Assembly (NCBI GenBank): GCA_963585895.1
Contig: OY757921.1
Span: forward strand, 52,639,669 to 52,703,668
Length of the DNA: 64,000 nt
Direction: 5' to 3'
Origin: Sepioteuthis lessoniana
Lineage: Eukaryota > Mollusca > Cephalopoda > Myopsida > Loliginidae
Shown here: in pieces, positions 1-13,923 of the stretch
Layout: the number at the start of each line of letters is the position of its first letter
How positions within the stretch are numbered: position 1 is the first letter of the stretch
Notes under the pieces: generated by a model
What the model saw: the letters and a program-made list of their open reading frames with translations, nothing else
What the model was told of the DNA's origin: nothing
Databases searched by the model: none
Program-made: the position numbers and the translations under genes

Positions 1-1285
1 CAGACAAAACAGGCCTTTCCAGAACAACGAAAGAAAATTCTATCAGCAACTGGGAGCGAGTGACACGAAAACATACCAATAACCGGATGCAAAAGAAACC
101 GAACGATTTTGGACCAAAATATGGCAACCAAAAACATAGCGAAAATGCTGAATGGATAAACAATATTTCAAGAGAACTAGAAGGACTTGAAGAAGGCCCC
201 AAAATGGAAATACACATAGACTTACTCAAAACAACACTAAAAAGAATGTCAAACTGGAAAAAGCCAGGCCATGATGGAATACATGGCTTCTGGTTCAAAA
301 AATTCACCTCCATTCACGGCAGACTAACACTAGAAATAAACAGATGCCAACAAGGCACGGAAATACCTTACTGGATCACCAAAGGAAAGACTACACTCAT
401 GCAAAAGGACCCAAGAAAAAGAACTGCTTCAAACAATTACTGACCCATAACCTGCCTACCAATGATGTGGAAAATACTAACAGCACAAGAGAAAAGATTT
501 ACTACTCGCTAACAAGCCGCGGATTGTTCCCTGACGAACAGAAATGATACCGCAAATGATCCAGAGGCAAAGAAAAATTACTCTGCATAGATCAACACAT
601 CCTAAATGAGAGCAAAACAAGACGGAAAAATCTAGCTATGGCCTGAATTGACTACAAAAAGGCATATTATAGGGTTCCACAAAGCTGGATACTACACTGT
701 CTCTAAATTTACAAAATATCGCATGAAGTCATAAACTTCATCCAAAACCATGCAAACCTGGAGAGTGGAACTGGCAGCAGGAGTAAAGCTTAGCTAAGAC
801 AAAGATCCAAGGAGGGATTTTCCTAGGAGATGCACTATCGCCCTTACTATTCATAATAGCCATGATGCCACTTAACCACATACTCAGAAAATGCACAGCC
901 GGATACAAACTTCGCAGATTACAAGAGAAGATCAATCACCTAATGTACACGGATGACATTAAACTATTTGCAAAAAAAGAAAAAGAACTGGAAATTCTCA
1001 TACACGCCGCTGGAATATACAGCTAGAACATAGGAATGGAATTTGGCATAGGAAAATGTGCCATGAAATGGAGGACTTAGAAATAAGAGGACAAGCAGAG
1101 ACCGTCCCGACTAAAATGAATTAAATTACCAGAGAACTAGAGCATTGTTGAGATTGACAAGAATACTGAGAAGAGTCCTAGAGACTTGATGAGATTTGCT
1201 GTCATTTAAACAACAGGGAGAACCCCCCAGCCAGTGCTGGTGTGAAAAACTCTCAAAAAAGAAAATAAATAATAACAACACATAA
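1..1285 (+). mobile_element. LINE family A fragment (reverse transcriptase), degenerate
   Basis: A non-LTR retrotransposon remnant reading on the plus strand in several broken frames. Recognisable pieces in order are NWKKPGHDGIHGFWFKKF (residues before the RT core, near 255-305), WITKGKTTLMQKDP (near 370), YYSLTSRGLFPDEQK (500-545), IDYKKAYYRVPQSW (RT motif A, near 650), NHLMYTDDIKLFAKK (RT motif C with the YxDD box, near 940) and a 3' end with RILRRVLET (near 1165). The stretch between motif C and the 3' end is deleted. The A-rich AATAATAAC tail ends near 1285. Many stops make it inactive. It lies within the downstream intron of the host gene. Confidence 0.8.
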
Positions 1286-2111
1286 GAATGTGATGGAAAA
1301 TATAAATACAGTATCGATCACAAATACGTACATCAGCAGATTTTTTTAAAGAAAATTTATTTTCCTTTAATCCCAAGATACCGGAGATATTTTTGTGAAT
1401 AGCTATTATCTATTAACAAAAGTTTACTCCACATAAACTCTTACCAAATATTTTCGTCCCAAAATAAGTATTTCATAATATTTGCTTGGATTGTATATTA
1501 ATTCACTTCAATAGAATAATGTTGCCTTTTCTTTGAAATAACTTTTTCATTTATTTTTTGGATATTCTGTATATATGATTCAACAAAATAAACTGTAAAA
1601 ATTAAACATATAAACTAAATGATCGAAAATATTTTACTCATTTAAAGATTTCGGATAAATAATTTTTGCGGAAGTCATTTTTCTTTTAATGCCTTAACTT
1701 TCTTCGATTTTGTATGACACAACTTTCACTGAGAAATACGAGGAGGATATAGAATAAGCAGAGAAAACACCAATTCTTCTGTTGACCTCTTTTCAGGAAG
1801 ATCCGCCAATCAGTTCTTCTTTATATTTGATACAAAATGATAAAAATGACAAATTTTATCAGATTTACTTATTACAGTTCCAATACTGTAAGATCAAATT
1901 TCAGGCTTTTTCTTGTCTCTTTATTTTATATATTGCATTTTCTTTGTATTCCTTTAAGTTTTATATAATCTATGAAAGACAGTGACAACACTGCTAAAAT
2001 CAATGTTAATTGACTGGAGATTGATAGTTACTTGCGGAGACTAAATTGATACCGTCTTGTCGATGGTTACGAGAAATCCGTAAAAACATGAATATATAAG
2101 AAGTTTCTTAC
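1286..2111 (-). other. Intron sequence downstream of the last visible exon
   Basis: AT-rich sequence with no recognisable exon or repeat. A T-rich run lies near 1341-1375. Confidence 0.5.
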
Positions 2112-2380
2112 CGCATTTTGACACTCCTCTCCAGTCAAGAGGGAATCCTGCCAGTTCACATTCTCGAGCGAATCCTTCGATTGCTTTGCAAATAACCTTG
2201 TCTAAAACTTTGGTGTTGTTCCGATAAGCACAAGCGTCGATTTTACAAGAATTCAGATATTCCGCTACATGTCCATCACCAATTTTCTGTTTGCATTTGC
2301 TAAATATTTCTTTTTGGATCACATCGCATCTCTGGGTTTGAGCAGGTGTGCAATTCATAGGATCGATATTGGAACAACAG
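2112..2380 (-). CDS. Exon: C8 domain (unit 4), last exon visible
   Basis: 269-base exon, acceptor TTCTATTCAG, donor GTAAGA, phases 2 in and 1 out. It encodes CCSNIDPMNC, TQRCDVIQKEIFSKCKQ, SCKIDACAYRNNTK, VICKAIEGFAREC and SKCG. The TIL exon that should follow is not found between 2111 and 1, where the sequence is AT-rich and then a LINE fragment, so the gene continues beyond the left edge. Confidence 0.88.
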
Positions 2381-5300
2381 CTGAATAGAAACACATTGGA
2401 AAATATTTGTCATTTACTGGTGAACCAAAATTGAGATTTCAAAGTAATACAGAAAGTCCTTTCAATCAGAATTTTGTTCGATTATATTAGTTGATTGTAG
2501 CACGGTTGACGTAGTGGTAATCGTTGTAGAAAATGAAATCGGAGACTAGTTCAAATGCTGAATAAGGCTGTTAGCAAATCACTTTTCACTAACGCCTATG
2601 GGAAGGGTGTGAATCTTTCTATTCTTTTTCCAGGTTTAAATATGCATTTACCCTACACTCGATACGGATAAGATGTGATGCAAGGCCATGTTTTATCCAG
2701 AGTAACGCTGGATCAAATTCAGTGTTTTCTTTCTCTAAAATAAATAACAGACTGCTGGTTCATGCTTTTCTTAAGGCAAGTAGCATGAAATGAAACACAA
2801 ACTGCCTTGCCCAGGATTTGTCCAAGGCTTACCGATTACATTTATTCCGATGGTAACTGTTAAGTTTAGCATACCTTTTTGTGAGTAAATAGAAGGGCAT
2901 ATTTGGCTCTTGAGCTATATGAGTAGAAAACCCAGTCTAGAAGCAAAAAGTCAGATGTTAAAACCTGAGTTCAGCGGCGAGCAGATTACCTCTACATATT
3001 TGCAAAGAGATTTTTACATATGACGTAGTGCTTTTTTTGGCTCAATTTTCAACAAGGATTTTACAAAATTAGGCTAATTTGATATTGATGGATTAATATC
3101 ACACCTTAGAATTGTCAGCTTTCTTACTATTTAAAGTGCTTCTGTAGAGAGAATCCATTTAAAAATCTTACACGAAAAAATATTTGTGTTCAAAATAAAC
3201 AAAAAGTATCAAAAATACAAGATAACTATTATGTCGACATTTTTATTCTAACAATATTTCAACAACATTAGTCTATTTTTTCTTTTTTTTTTCTGTTATC
3301 AAGAAATATAATATAATGGTAATAAAACCCATGAAAGCAGAGATATTATTCACACAAAATGTAAACCTTCAACATCTGTCCATATTTCTGAGATGAGCGT
3401 ACAACGACCGAAAGGTTGTAATAAACATGGCGACAAAGAATAGGACAATAGTCCGAAAAATGTAAACCTTGCTGAAAGATAACAAATATCCCATCGTAAG
3501 ATATAGAATCCCAATTTTCGAGTGAAGAATGATCATTTCGAAATAACGATTTAGTGATTAGATCCCCCATTTATTGACATTAAATATTATTTATGAGAAC
3601 CACAATGAATTCATGAAGACTCGGATATGGAGTTGCATTCATATTTTTATACTATACAATAAAAAAAGCAAAATAAAAGGACAATAATAACGGTTTTCAA
3701 AATTTGTAAAACAGTAGAACAGAATGCGTTCCCTAGGTTTAGTGAGCCATTATTCTAAGAGAAACCTAACTCTGAATTTACGACTAGAAAACAGCGTCCC
3801 TATATCAGTTCAATGTTGCTTTCAGATACGTTCAAAGAGCAAAACCTGTTCCAAGCTGTAACTGCCCTTGCTACCACTGCTAAATTATACTTACAGTGGA
3901 GATGGGGATACTTGCAAGAGTAATGAATGCTATCACACACACACACACGCACACACACACATATATATATATATATTCATGAGGGAAAATTGTGCAAACA
4001 CTTTTTTCCTCAATGGAATCAAAATATGCGACAGTATTATACAGCTGATGAGCCAATTTTGTATATGTGAAATTACTGATAATATTTCTTTGAAAGAGTC
4101 AGGTTAAATTTAGACTTTTCTGAGGGGTATTTTCAATTTTCGATGGGTAGGAAATACTTTTTTTTATATGTTCAGAAAATTTTCCAACTTGAAGATATCA
4201 AGATTCCAAAGAGTGTGGGCGGGGAATTTCCGGAAAATTCATCTTATTTTATGTATTCATCTCACAAATTAAACTAATAATCATTTAAAAATGTTCCTTC
4301 TACCTTAGGATTCAGTTTTCCGATAACTTTAAACAAAAGGCCTAATCCTCACCTTGTTTCTGGTTTATCGCTATCGTCTTTGACTCGATGACTTTCTCCG
4401 ATTTTGGAGAATTTGTCATGAGCTTTTGACACATCCTTTCCATCTTTAGTGCGAAGGTCATCTTTTTTACCGTTACAATCACCACAGATCCCGCTCAGCT
4501 TGTTCCGAAATATTGCTGGTACTTTCAAATTGGCTCGATGTCTTCCATCAAACTGAACTTGCAAGCCCCATTTTGTAGACACGGTTATCCAACCACCAGC
4601 AAATTTAGCAGAGAATCCTAAAACGTCGTTAATTGGCATGGAATGTTTTTCTCCATTTACCTAAATTAATAAAATTTTTATTACAAATCATAACACGGTA
4701 ATTCTTATTTTTACAAAGAAGATACAGTATTGGTTCAAAATGTTCTAAGCAACTATTTCTTAGCCAAAATTTAACCATTTTCTGAAACAGATATTTTCAA
4801 CTTCAGAAGAATTCTTTACTACTTACATCTTATGTTCTGATAATGTGACATTAGGTAGTTTTATGTCCACCATTCTTGTACAGGAGATACAATTATTTCC
4901 ACGGTGATAATTCTTCATTTCGACGTCAAAGAACTGCAAAGGTTCCTTTGTTGTGCAAACTAAACACCCAGCTGCATTTAGATTTATAGTTACAAATAAT
5001 ATTTTGATAGAATACCTTTTATAGCTCAATTTGAATTAGAATAATATTATAAAAAACATAATTAAAAAAGGTTGGTAAAATATGTCAAATAAAATGTTTT
5101 GCTTACTATTTTCTAGGAATGATGGATATACAAAAGTTTGCAAGGAATGATTATTGCTGACTCTTTAGAAGGCCACGTCAAAGTGAAGCTGCTCTGTATA
5201 TTCAGAAGCTATAAATCTGTGCAATGGTCTGTAACCTATATCTCGGTAAACTAGTCTCACACTTGCATGTCACAAATAGTCTATATTTGCGTTTTTGATA

Positions 5301-8300
5301 CATTGTGAATATTCTAAACTCTGTAAACACCGATAGGAAGGGGAAGAAGGAAATGGGATTTTAAAAATCTTGTAAGTGGGTATTATCTTATGATGATTTG
5401 GAGGAAGATGAAGTTGAAGCATATGTTCATTAATGTAAGAATTTGATATTCATGACAGCAATTTATGTGTAGAATTAAAAAAAAAAGAAATAAAGAATAA
5501 AAACAATTATTTTGAGCACTAATTTCTCTAAAAGCTATTATTCACAGTAAGAAATCTAATTTTTCCAGTAACTGCCGTGACGGCTATTCTACTGCACTTC
5601 ATTTTTGATGTTTTTACGCTAATTAACTATGAATGTCTACAATTTAAAAATATTCTATAATTGACTTACGAGCATTTTATGTACTGGTAGAAGTCGAATA
5701 GTGACATTGGGTAGTTTTATATCCACCATTCTTGTATAGGAGACCCGATTATTTCCACGATGTTCATTCTTCACTTCAACAGCAAAGAAATACGGAGCGT
5801 CTTTTGTCGATGTGGCCAAGGTATATTTGCATATTCCCATGAAGTGGATCATTTGTCCATCAAACGTTCTATAATGGGGATCACCTGATACACTGCATCT
5901 ACAGTCGGGTTTTTCTGGAGGAGTGAAAAAGGCTAACTAACGAGATTAATTCTTTTACGGGTTGATGAAAGGCAGAGTAAATATGAATGCTGATATCAAA
6001 ATTCATATGATTGCCAAAACAAAACTACTTTAATTCGTATAGCAGTATCATCAAACGGTTTCTTAATCGAATACAAATATTTAGTAAATTTACTTTTTAA
6101 AGTATTTTATGCAATTAGACTAAAACAATATAAAGTTTACTAAATTAATGTAGCATTGTATCAAATCAAAACTATGGATTTATATTGTAATATTATTCAT
6201 GGATTTAGCAAATATAACAAAGATTTAAATTAAATGATTCCTTTTAAACTTTATTAACGATAGTTATTTGGGAAAAGCAGATTTCAGTTTCCAATAATGT
6301 TAAAATTTCAAGAAGTCACAATACAAAAAGAATTTATCGCCTGCTTCTTCGTTATCATAGCAGTGAATATGATTTTAAAATATTGGGGGAAAAGCTATTT
6401 ACACAAAAGATTACAAGGTATTTTCATATCAATTTCATTAGTTGAGAAATTAGTTGAAGGATTTTAAAACGAAACTTACTCACCTTTTGAACAATCATTT
6501 CCATAGAATGGTTCTTTACATTGGCAGCTGAAAGCGTTGCCTTTCTTTTTACATTTACCAGCATTTTTACATGGATTTACAAAACAGGGGTTAACTGTAA
6601 AAATATGGCAAACGACTTAAAAACAAATGACAAACAAAATTATGAATAACGGCTGTATTCAACTTTCATTGAACGTCGTTCCAATAATCAGGGCTTTTAC
6701 TTTTAATGTACCATGGTATATAATTTGCATTATTTTTTATTATTTCTATACAAGGTTTAACTAATGGAAACAACTGAATAGTCTATAGCAGATCAGATAG
6801 CTTTAAAAGTTTAGACATGAAATCGATTCTTTTTGATTTTCGATTCATCGGCTCTAAAACAAGGTGACAATAATCTTACATATGACTTTACTTTAATGCA
6901 TATTTTTATTTATATTCTATTCATAAGAACGTAAAATATGCAATCATTGTATGATCCATCTTAAATTTTAGTGTGAAACATGAACATTTGTTTTAAAATT
7001 AATAGTTCACCCAGGGATCAATGGAAAAGGCATACTAGGAATAACATAAAAATATGAACAGACTCATATTGATCAAAGAGCAGACCCAAAAAAGTGATGT
7101 CATAAAAGTTATTGAACAAAAAATGTGAGTGAAGTTGAATCACAAGATAAGAGGATAATAGAGTGTGACAAACTTTAATAAAATGATGACCAAAATATAA
7201 AAAGCTAAGAAAAAAAAATCTGAGGGTATAGACATGAAATATAGGTGCTTGCAGATAAGGCAATCGAGGTCGTCACGAATGACATTGGGAAAGTCCTTTA
7301 TCTTGCAATGCACTCAAAATTACTGGTTCTGCAACTGATAATAATGGTTTGGTTTATCGTGTCAATGTTGCTTTTTTCTCATCGCTTTAGATTTAACGCA
7401 ATCAAAATTAAACTATTACTTCCCAGAGATACTTCTTAAGCCAGCGGGCCAGCCTGAAAATGCAAAATGTTTTAATCTGTTATTCAACGACTTAATTGGC
7501 TTTAATATTTCTAAGCAATTACGATGTAGAAATGGGAATTCCTCGGTTGGAATTTAAAACGCCTGCTATGTATTTCTAGGTAGAGGCACAAATACTGACC
7601 GTCTAGTTTTTTGAGGATTATATATTTAAGAAATATATATAAAATAGATTCTCGGTGAATGGATTACGACCTCTCCCCTTGATGAGAGCTACATCTTAAT
7701 TTCAAACGTTGCCTTGTCTTCTCAAACGATCAAATGGTATTGCAATCTTTTGATAAAAGCAATATATTCTCTATAAATCCATAAGCATAGTATCATGAGT
7801 AACTAATCGATCTTATTCAGTACATTGCTGAGATAGCTAGAATAGTGTTGAATCTTTTGAACATCAACCTGAAAATTTAAAATATTGGGTGTACTTTTTC
7901 CAAATAATGAGTATCAAAATACCTTTGCATTGTCCGTCTTGAAGTTCAAATCCTTTTTTGCAAACACAGGTTCGTTTTCCATTTGCAATGGTGCATTCGC
8001 TATTTGCTTTGCAAGGAGCTAACTTTTCGATGATCAGTTTACCACCAGCTTTGCAAATCGTTTTCTTTTGACACTTGGAATCTGTAATCTCTTCATTAAC
8101 CTGTTACAAAAACTATATTTATTAAAATAACAGAAATCATAAAACTTTGACTTTAGAATTTAATAAAATTAGGAACTATAAAAGATTTATAAAAAATCAT
8201 CCGTGGATCATTCAATGGATACGAGAAATTTTGCAATAAAGCGATTAACATTTCACTCAGGAAAAAGATACTGATTAATTTTTTTATATAATCTTCATTC

Positions 8301-11209
8301 ATTGTAACACATTTTTCCAATCGAAAAACAAGCTTTCGTATTTATTTGGTATTGAATTCTTTCGTGTAATTTCTTTTAGCTATTTGTTCCCGGTGGATTA
8401 ACGCTTAAAAACTTTGTTCTACTTACAAAAATTAGATCGAGCAAGTAATAATCAAAGAGGGACAAATCTGAACGGTAAAGAGAATGTGTTAGCTGTTCCC
8501 AACCAAACTGAATGATTGTTTCTACAGCTACAGTATGAGGCTTTGTACTCTGGTGTTAAAATTTTATGAACTGAACGACAACTTACCTTTGAAATAGCAA
8601 GGTTTTACATAATGAAAAATTATGTGTGATATACCCACAGAAATTCTAAATTGTTCAGAAATGTTCGATATCCTTTCTGTAAGTCTAACTGAGCTCATTA
8701 ACGGAATCGACCATTTTAGGTGTTCCCACCATTGTGAGCCTGTGAGGCCTGCCTTCAACTCGAGCCAATTTGCAATTTTTTTTCACCAAAATATACTTCT
8801 CCTTATACATCCACATTCTTCTGCAAATTTCATATGGTTTGCACTTATCAGCCACCAAAACTTTGATGACAGACATCTCGAAGAGAAGTTTTTTTACAGA
8901 CATTCTAAATAACCTCAAAAGAAATATCTTAGCGAGATTAAAATATTATTGTGATAAATTGATTCCAGAAATGCAGTGTCTATATTTATGGAAAAAATTC
9001 AGAAAAAATGTCTTTATTTATTTCGGCAAGTTCGACTATATGTATTCTTTAGTGATTTTGGTTGAAACTTAAAAACGTGGCACAAAAACATTTTCCCTAA
9101 AAAATATTTTTCTTGCACGTAACAGTAACATTTTATGTTGATTTTTGTCTAAATTTCTTTTTTAAATTGATGTGCTCGGTCGATGAACGCATACGGTTCG
9201 ATTCAGTGTTATGTATTTACCCAACCCTTCCACTATGGGCAAGATGTGACATAATGTCAATTTTTCAACGAGCTCAGTTAATTTCAATTTTTCCTTCTCC
9301 TGGACTGGCTAAATCAATGCTGAAATCCCAGGCCAACTTTCAATTAACTTTTAATCTGGGGTGGAGACAGACCGATTCTGGTCTTTTTCAAGAGCATTAG
9401 CACGAAATGAAATGCAGACAGGTTGCCAATTCCATTTCCTAGATGCCATGTGCGTCTCAAAGTCGAAGACAAACCATCCTTCAAGAAAGGACTAAATGGA
9501 TTGAGATATCCTTTAAGGATGGAGAGTGGAATGATAACGATCTCCAATTATGTATTACATAATTAATTTGATTGAAAAATACAAATTACCAACTGTGAAA
9601 AATACTAGATCACTGACTAATGTAACAACTATGTTTTTTTTGTTGATATCTAAAACAATCTAGATGAATAAACGTGAATTTCTATTCATGTTTCTGCTTC
9701 CACGCTGACATCAAAATAATCTATATCATGTTATATCATTATTACGCTTGATCAATATGCAAAATACATTATATGTACTAACGTATCACATTTATCATAT
9801 TTATCACAGTCTTTGGATATCACATTTACATAATGAATTTAAAAAGAGCATATTTATAAATAACTCTTCTGTGTTATCCATTAATAATTTAATCTTTTTT
9901 TTTCATGCAGACTATTACAATATAATCTATATTTTTGCGCATAATTTTTATAATAAAGCCTTTAAAATACACTCTTTAAAGGCCTAAAGCTTCTTAAATG
10001 CCTTCTCATTTTGATCATTTATAAGGATTTAGATTTCAGTTCGTACATCGAACTGAACATTTTTGAGTATTTTTTGATAGAATCTACTTTCAAAGTAAAA
10101 ATGAAAATTGAAAAGAAAATGAATAAATTAAATAAACATTAATTTTCAACAACGTTTAATGTTTTATGTTCCGTAGAATTCGTAAGTCACCATGTCATTT
10201 ATCTATTTTGATATTCCAATCTTTATTCATTGACCACAAAAATGATTTAAAAATTTTTATTCAATTGAGCACACAATTTGATATTTCATTTTGTTTTTAT
10301 ATTTGCAAGGAGCTATCATGGACCTAATTCTATTTAGAAGTGTAAGCACCCCTTTTACTGTTGATTATATTTATAAACTACGTAGATTCAGATTTAAAAA
10401 AAACGAGAAGTAAAAAAAAATGCTTTTTTAGGTTAGTGCACATTTATATTGCCTAATAATTAAATGTTCCCAATTACATTTAATAAATTAAGAACGATTT
10501 TCTATGACGGCAATAAAGAAAACAAATCATTAATACAGGCATATGCACACGCAAATATAAGGTAACTATCTTCATTTTCTTATAACATCAATCAAGTTCA
10601 GTTGGGTGGGGCTATACAAAAGATTGAAGCGGAAATCAATCAGTGCTGCTTTTGTCTTAAATCTATATTTTTTATTTATTTTGAAATAAAATGGTTACAC
10701 CTATAATATCGTTACTTTTTGTTAGGTTAACTAGTGATAGAGAATTTAAGTTTGGTTACATTGTAAAAAAGTTTAGCAGCGAAGCGCAGGTTCTACGACT
10801 ATTTCTCTATAAAAAAAATAATTGTTTTCAATCAGCATCGTAACTGTCTGATTACACAAACAGGGAATAGAATTCAATTGAACTGAACTACATAATTGTA
10901 AACATCTCTACATCGTCTAAAAACTCACCTTCATGTACACCCCATTGTCATTGCATCCACATTGAGATTTTGGCACACAATCTTTTCCACTTAGAATATA
11001 TCCGTCTTTGCATACACATGCTTCTTCACGTTCTGTGCACTTTGGTTGAGGGTCAGTGCAAGATGGCTGACATGAAAAAGCATTGTACTGATACACTTGA
11101 TTTGGCGGACATGTCATTCCTAGATATGATACATTACAATTTTTAATCAACAATGGGAAATAGAAATTCCATACAAAAATTAATCGTTTCAATCACATAT
11201 TTTCAAAAT

Positions 11210-11303
<94 letters not shown>

Positions 11304-13891
11304 CTTTTGATTGAGTAAATTCATACGAGTTAAATATAGAATTATCATCTGTGTTTCTTTTTTTTCTGTATGCTTACCTTGTGTGAGAGGTAAGCATTTA
11401 AAAGCCTATCATATTTTTGTATTAACTAAATCGGCTCAGTAATTTTTACAGGGTATTCAAGTACATATTTGACATGCTAAGAACAAGTGAAAAAACGCAA
11501 GAATTTAATCAATTGTATTAAGCTAACAAGAAAAAATTCGACCCATTAAAATGCTGGCGTTAACGTTCACTTATTTCATGAGTATAGCCTCCAGACACTT
11601 CTTGTAAATATACAGAAATCATATATTTGCTGTCGTATTTCGACATTTCCCTCCGATTGAGAGAGACAAAGATATAAAGATCAAATCATTTCTCAAAAAA
11701 ATCATTTATATACTTTACATGCATCCTTTTTCAGAATTGTATTATCAAAATACACAAACATCTATTTTACATGAATCCACGTACACCCTGATAACTTAAC
11801 AACTTTACATGCATTTGAGGAATACTGATGGCTAAATTGCTATGCATGAATATATTTGGTTTATTCTTAATAGCCAAATAATATATACTTTTTCCTAATT
11901 CTCGAATATTATGTTCAAATTCCGTGTACACTAATATGATATATTGACATGACTCCTAAAACCAACCATACATAAACAACAAACACAATAATAGAGTCAA
12001 GAAAAGAAAGAGGAAAAGAACTCGCTAGTACTGAGGACTGAGTTGGTGTACCATCACAAGGTTTTGAGGAGTATGTTAAAAAAACAAAAGAAGACTTCTT
12101 ACAACGGTTAGTAACTGCAATAGCAATATGGGAAAAAACTGAAAAACAAGAAGAACTAAGAAAACAGAAATAGGAAGAAAAACGCTTTTAAGATATCTGA
12201 AGCGAGACAATAGTGAGAATTTATGGCTGAGGAAGGGAAAACTCAAGAGAGAAACTGAATCTCTTATAATAACTGCACAAAATAATGCCATAAGCATTAT
12301 ATTAAAGCGAAAATTGATAGTACTCAACAGAATAGCAAGTGCAAGTTATGCAGGAAAGAGATGAAACGGTTAATTACTAACTAATAATAAGAGAAAGCAG
12401 CAAACTAGCACAAAAGGAGTACGGCTTGATGTGAATGGTGATCTTCTATTGAGAATTATACAAGAAACTAAAATACGATCACACTGCTCAGTGGTATATA
12501 CACAAACCAGAATCCGCTCGAGAAAATGAGACGTATTAAAAGTCTCTAGAACTTTCAGATGCAAACGGGCCACCTAATCCCGGTCAGAAGCCATAGGATT
12601 CAAAATTCATTGATTAATAATATTTGTAACCAAGACCATTTATCGTTCCGGTGGAACCTAAAGTGAAAATAAAAGAAAGCAAAATATTAGACAAATACTT
12701 GGACCTTGCTAGAAACTAAATATCAGTAGGGAACATGAGGGTGACGGTTATAGCAAATATGGTTGGTGCGCTTGAAACATTCCGAAAGGCCTAGAAAAAA
12801 GAGTTCAGGAACTGAAAATCGGTTAGAATACCCAGAAGAGTCCTGGAGACTTGAGGTAATTTGTTGTCACTCAGAAGCCAGTGAATGACCACCGGGTAAT
12901 GATAATGTGAAAAATTTGCAAGGACTAAAATTTCTATCATAAAACAAGTCGGAAAAAATAACCATGGCATGGAATGCCAACAAAAAGACTGAGTATATAA
13001 TCCCACAACATTGAGTAATAGAATGTCCGAACCTCCGAAAAATTCCGACAAAATCAGGAACTTTATCACAAACGCCATAGAAAATGGAAAGTGAAATTTA
13101 CAGCAGAAGGAAAAAGTCTTGTAGAAATTAAAATCCAAACCAGCATCTTTCAGTGAAACTTACACTCACCACTCCTATTTGTAGTTGCAAAGATGACACT
13201 CATTTATATTCTAAGGAAAAGAAATGGGTTTACAAAATCACAGGAAAAGATTAACCACCTTATATATTTTAATGACATTAAGACATTTACCAAAAATAAA
13301 AAAGAACTATAAAAACCTTTTTCTAATTATAAAGTGTATAACCAGGATATAGTATGACAGTCTAACCATGGCGCTAGCATGTTCATTGTTGTATGTGCAT
13401 GCAGTTAGCGATCTGCACCGGTGGATGACGTCAGGTCCACAGGAAGGAGAATTCTTGTAATTTAAACGAGTATCAAGAAAAAAAAATCAATTCGAAAAAC
13501 AGAAATGAATTTGAAGTTGTGAAATGCACTGTTTAAGATTGAAACAGAAAATTAGGCATAAGATAGAGTGAAGATCCGCATGGCACGTATTTTCCCTTCT
13601 CTTACAATTGTCGGTTCCATTTTAAACCTTGCATCCATTCTTATGAGAAGAGGCATCGTCAGGTGCCCCAAGGTTTGGTGAAATTAATAAAAAAATGAGA
13701 GTTTAAATCTTTTGGCAAAACGATAATTATGAGTGGTTGTGGGAGGTCTACAGTATGATTGTTGTCAGAGCGTATGTTTCTTAGTGCTACGATGACAAAA
13801 GGGAGAATTATAGTTTCGTCAAAAAAATTATTACTTCAGGCACTGTAGCATTATAGGCTACCTTAAATGGATGTTAGTTTAAGGAAAAAGA

Positions 13892-13923
<32 letters not shown>

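Larger units (their letters stand above)
2381..4352 (-). other. Intron between VWD second half and C8 (unit 4)
   Basis: Contains the SINE-like repeat at about 2495-2840 and the CA/TA microsatellite at 3933-3976. The rest is AT-rich and without features I can name. Confidence 0.6.
8101..10928 (-). other. Intron between TIL and TILa (unit 3)
   Basis: Contains a mariner N-terminal remnant (8570-8920) and a SINE-like repeat (about 9170-9480). The remaining 1.4 kb (9500-10928) is very AT-rich with no recognisable element. Confidence 0.6.

Noticed and set aside
4827..4971. Functional alternative VWD exon
   Set aside because: Wrong phase for both neighbours, weak acceptor and loss of the GDPH end.
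7018..7439. Overlapping hydrophobic frames on both strands
   Set aside because: AT-rich intron sequence; no homology, no splice or promoter context.
12076..13138. Minus-strand frames of 67-115 codons, hydrophobic
   Set aside because: Antisense shadows of plus-strand LINE A fragments; no membrane protein family recognised.
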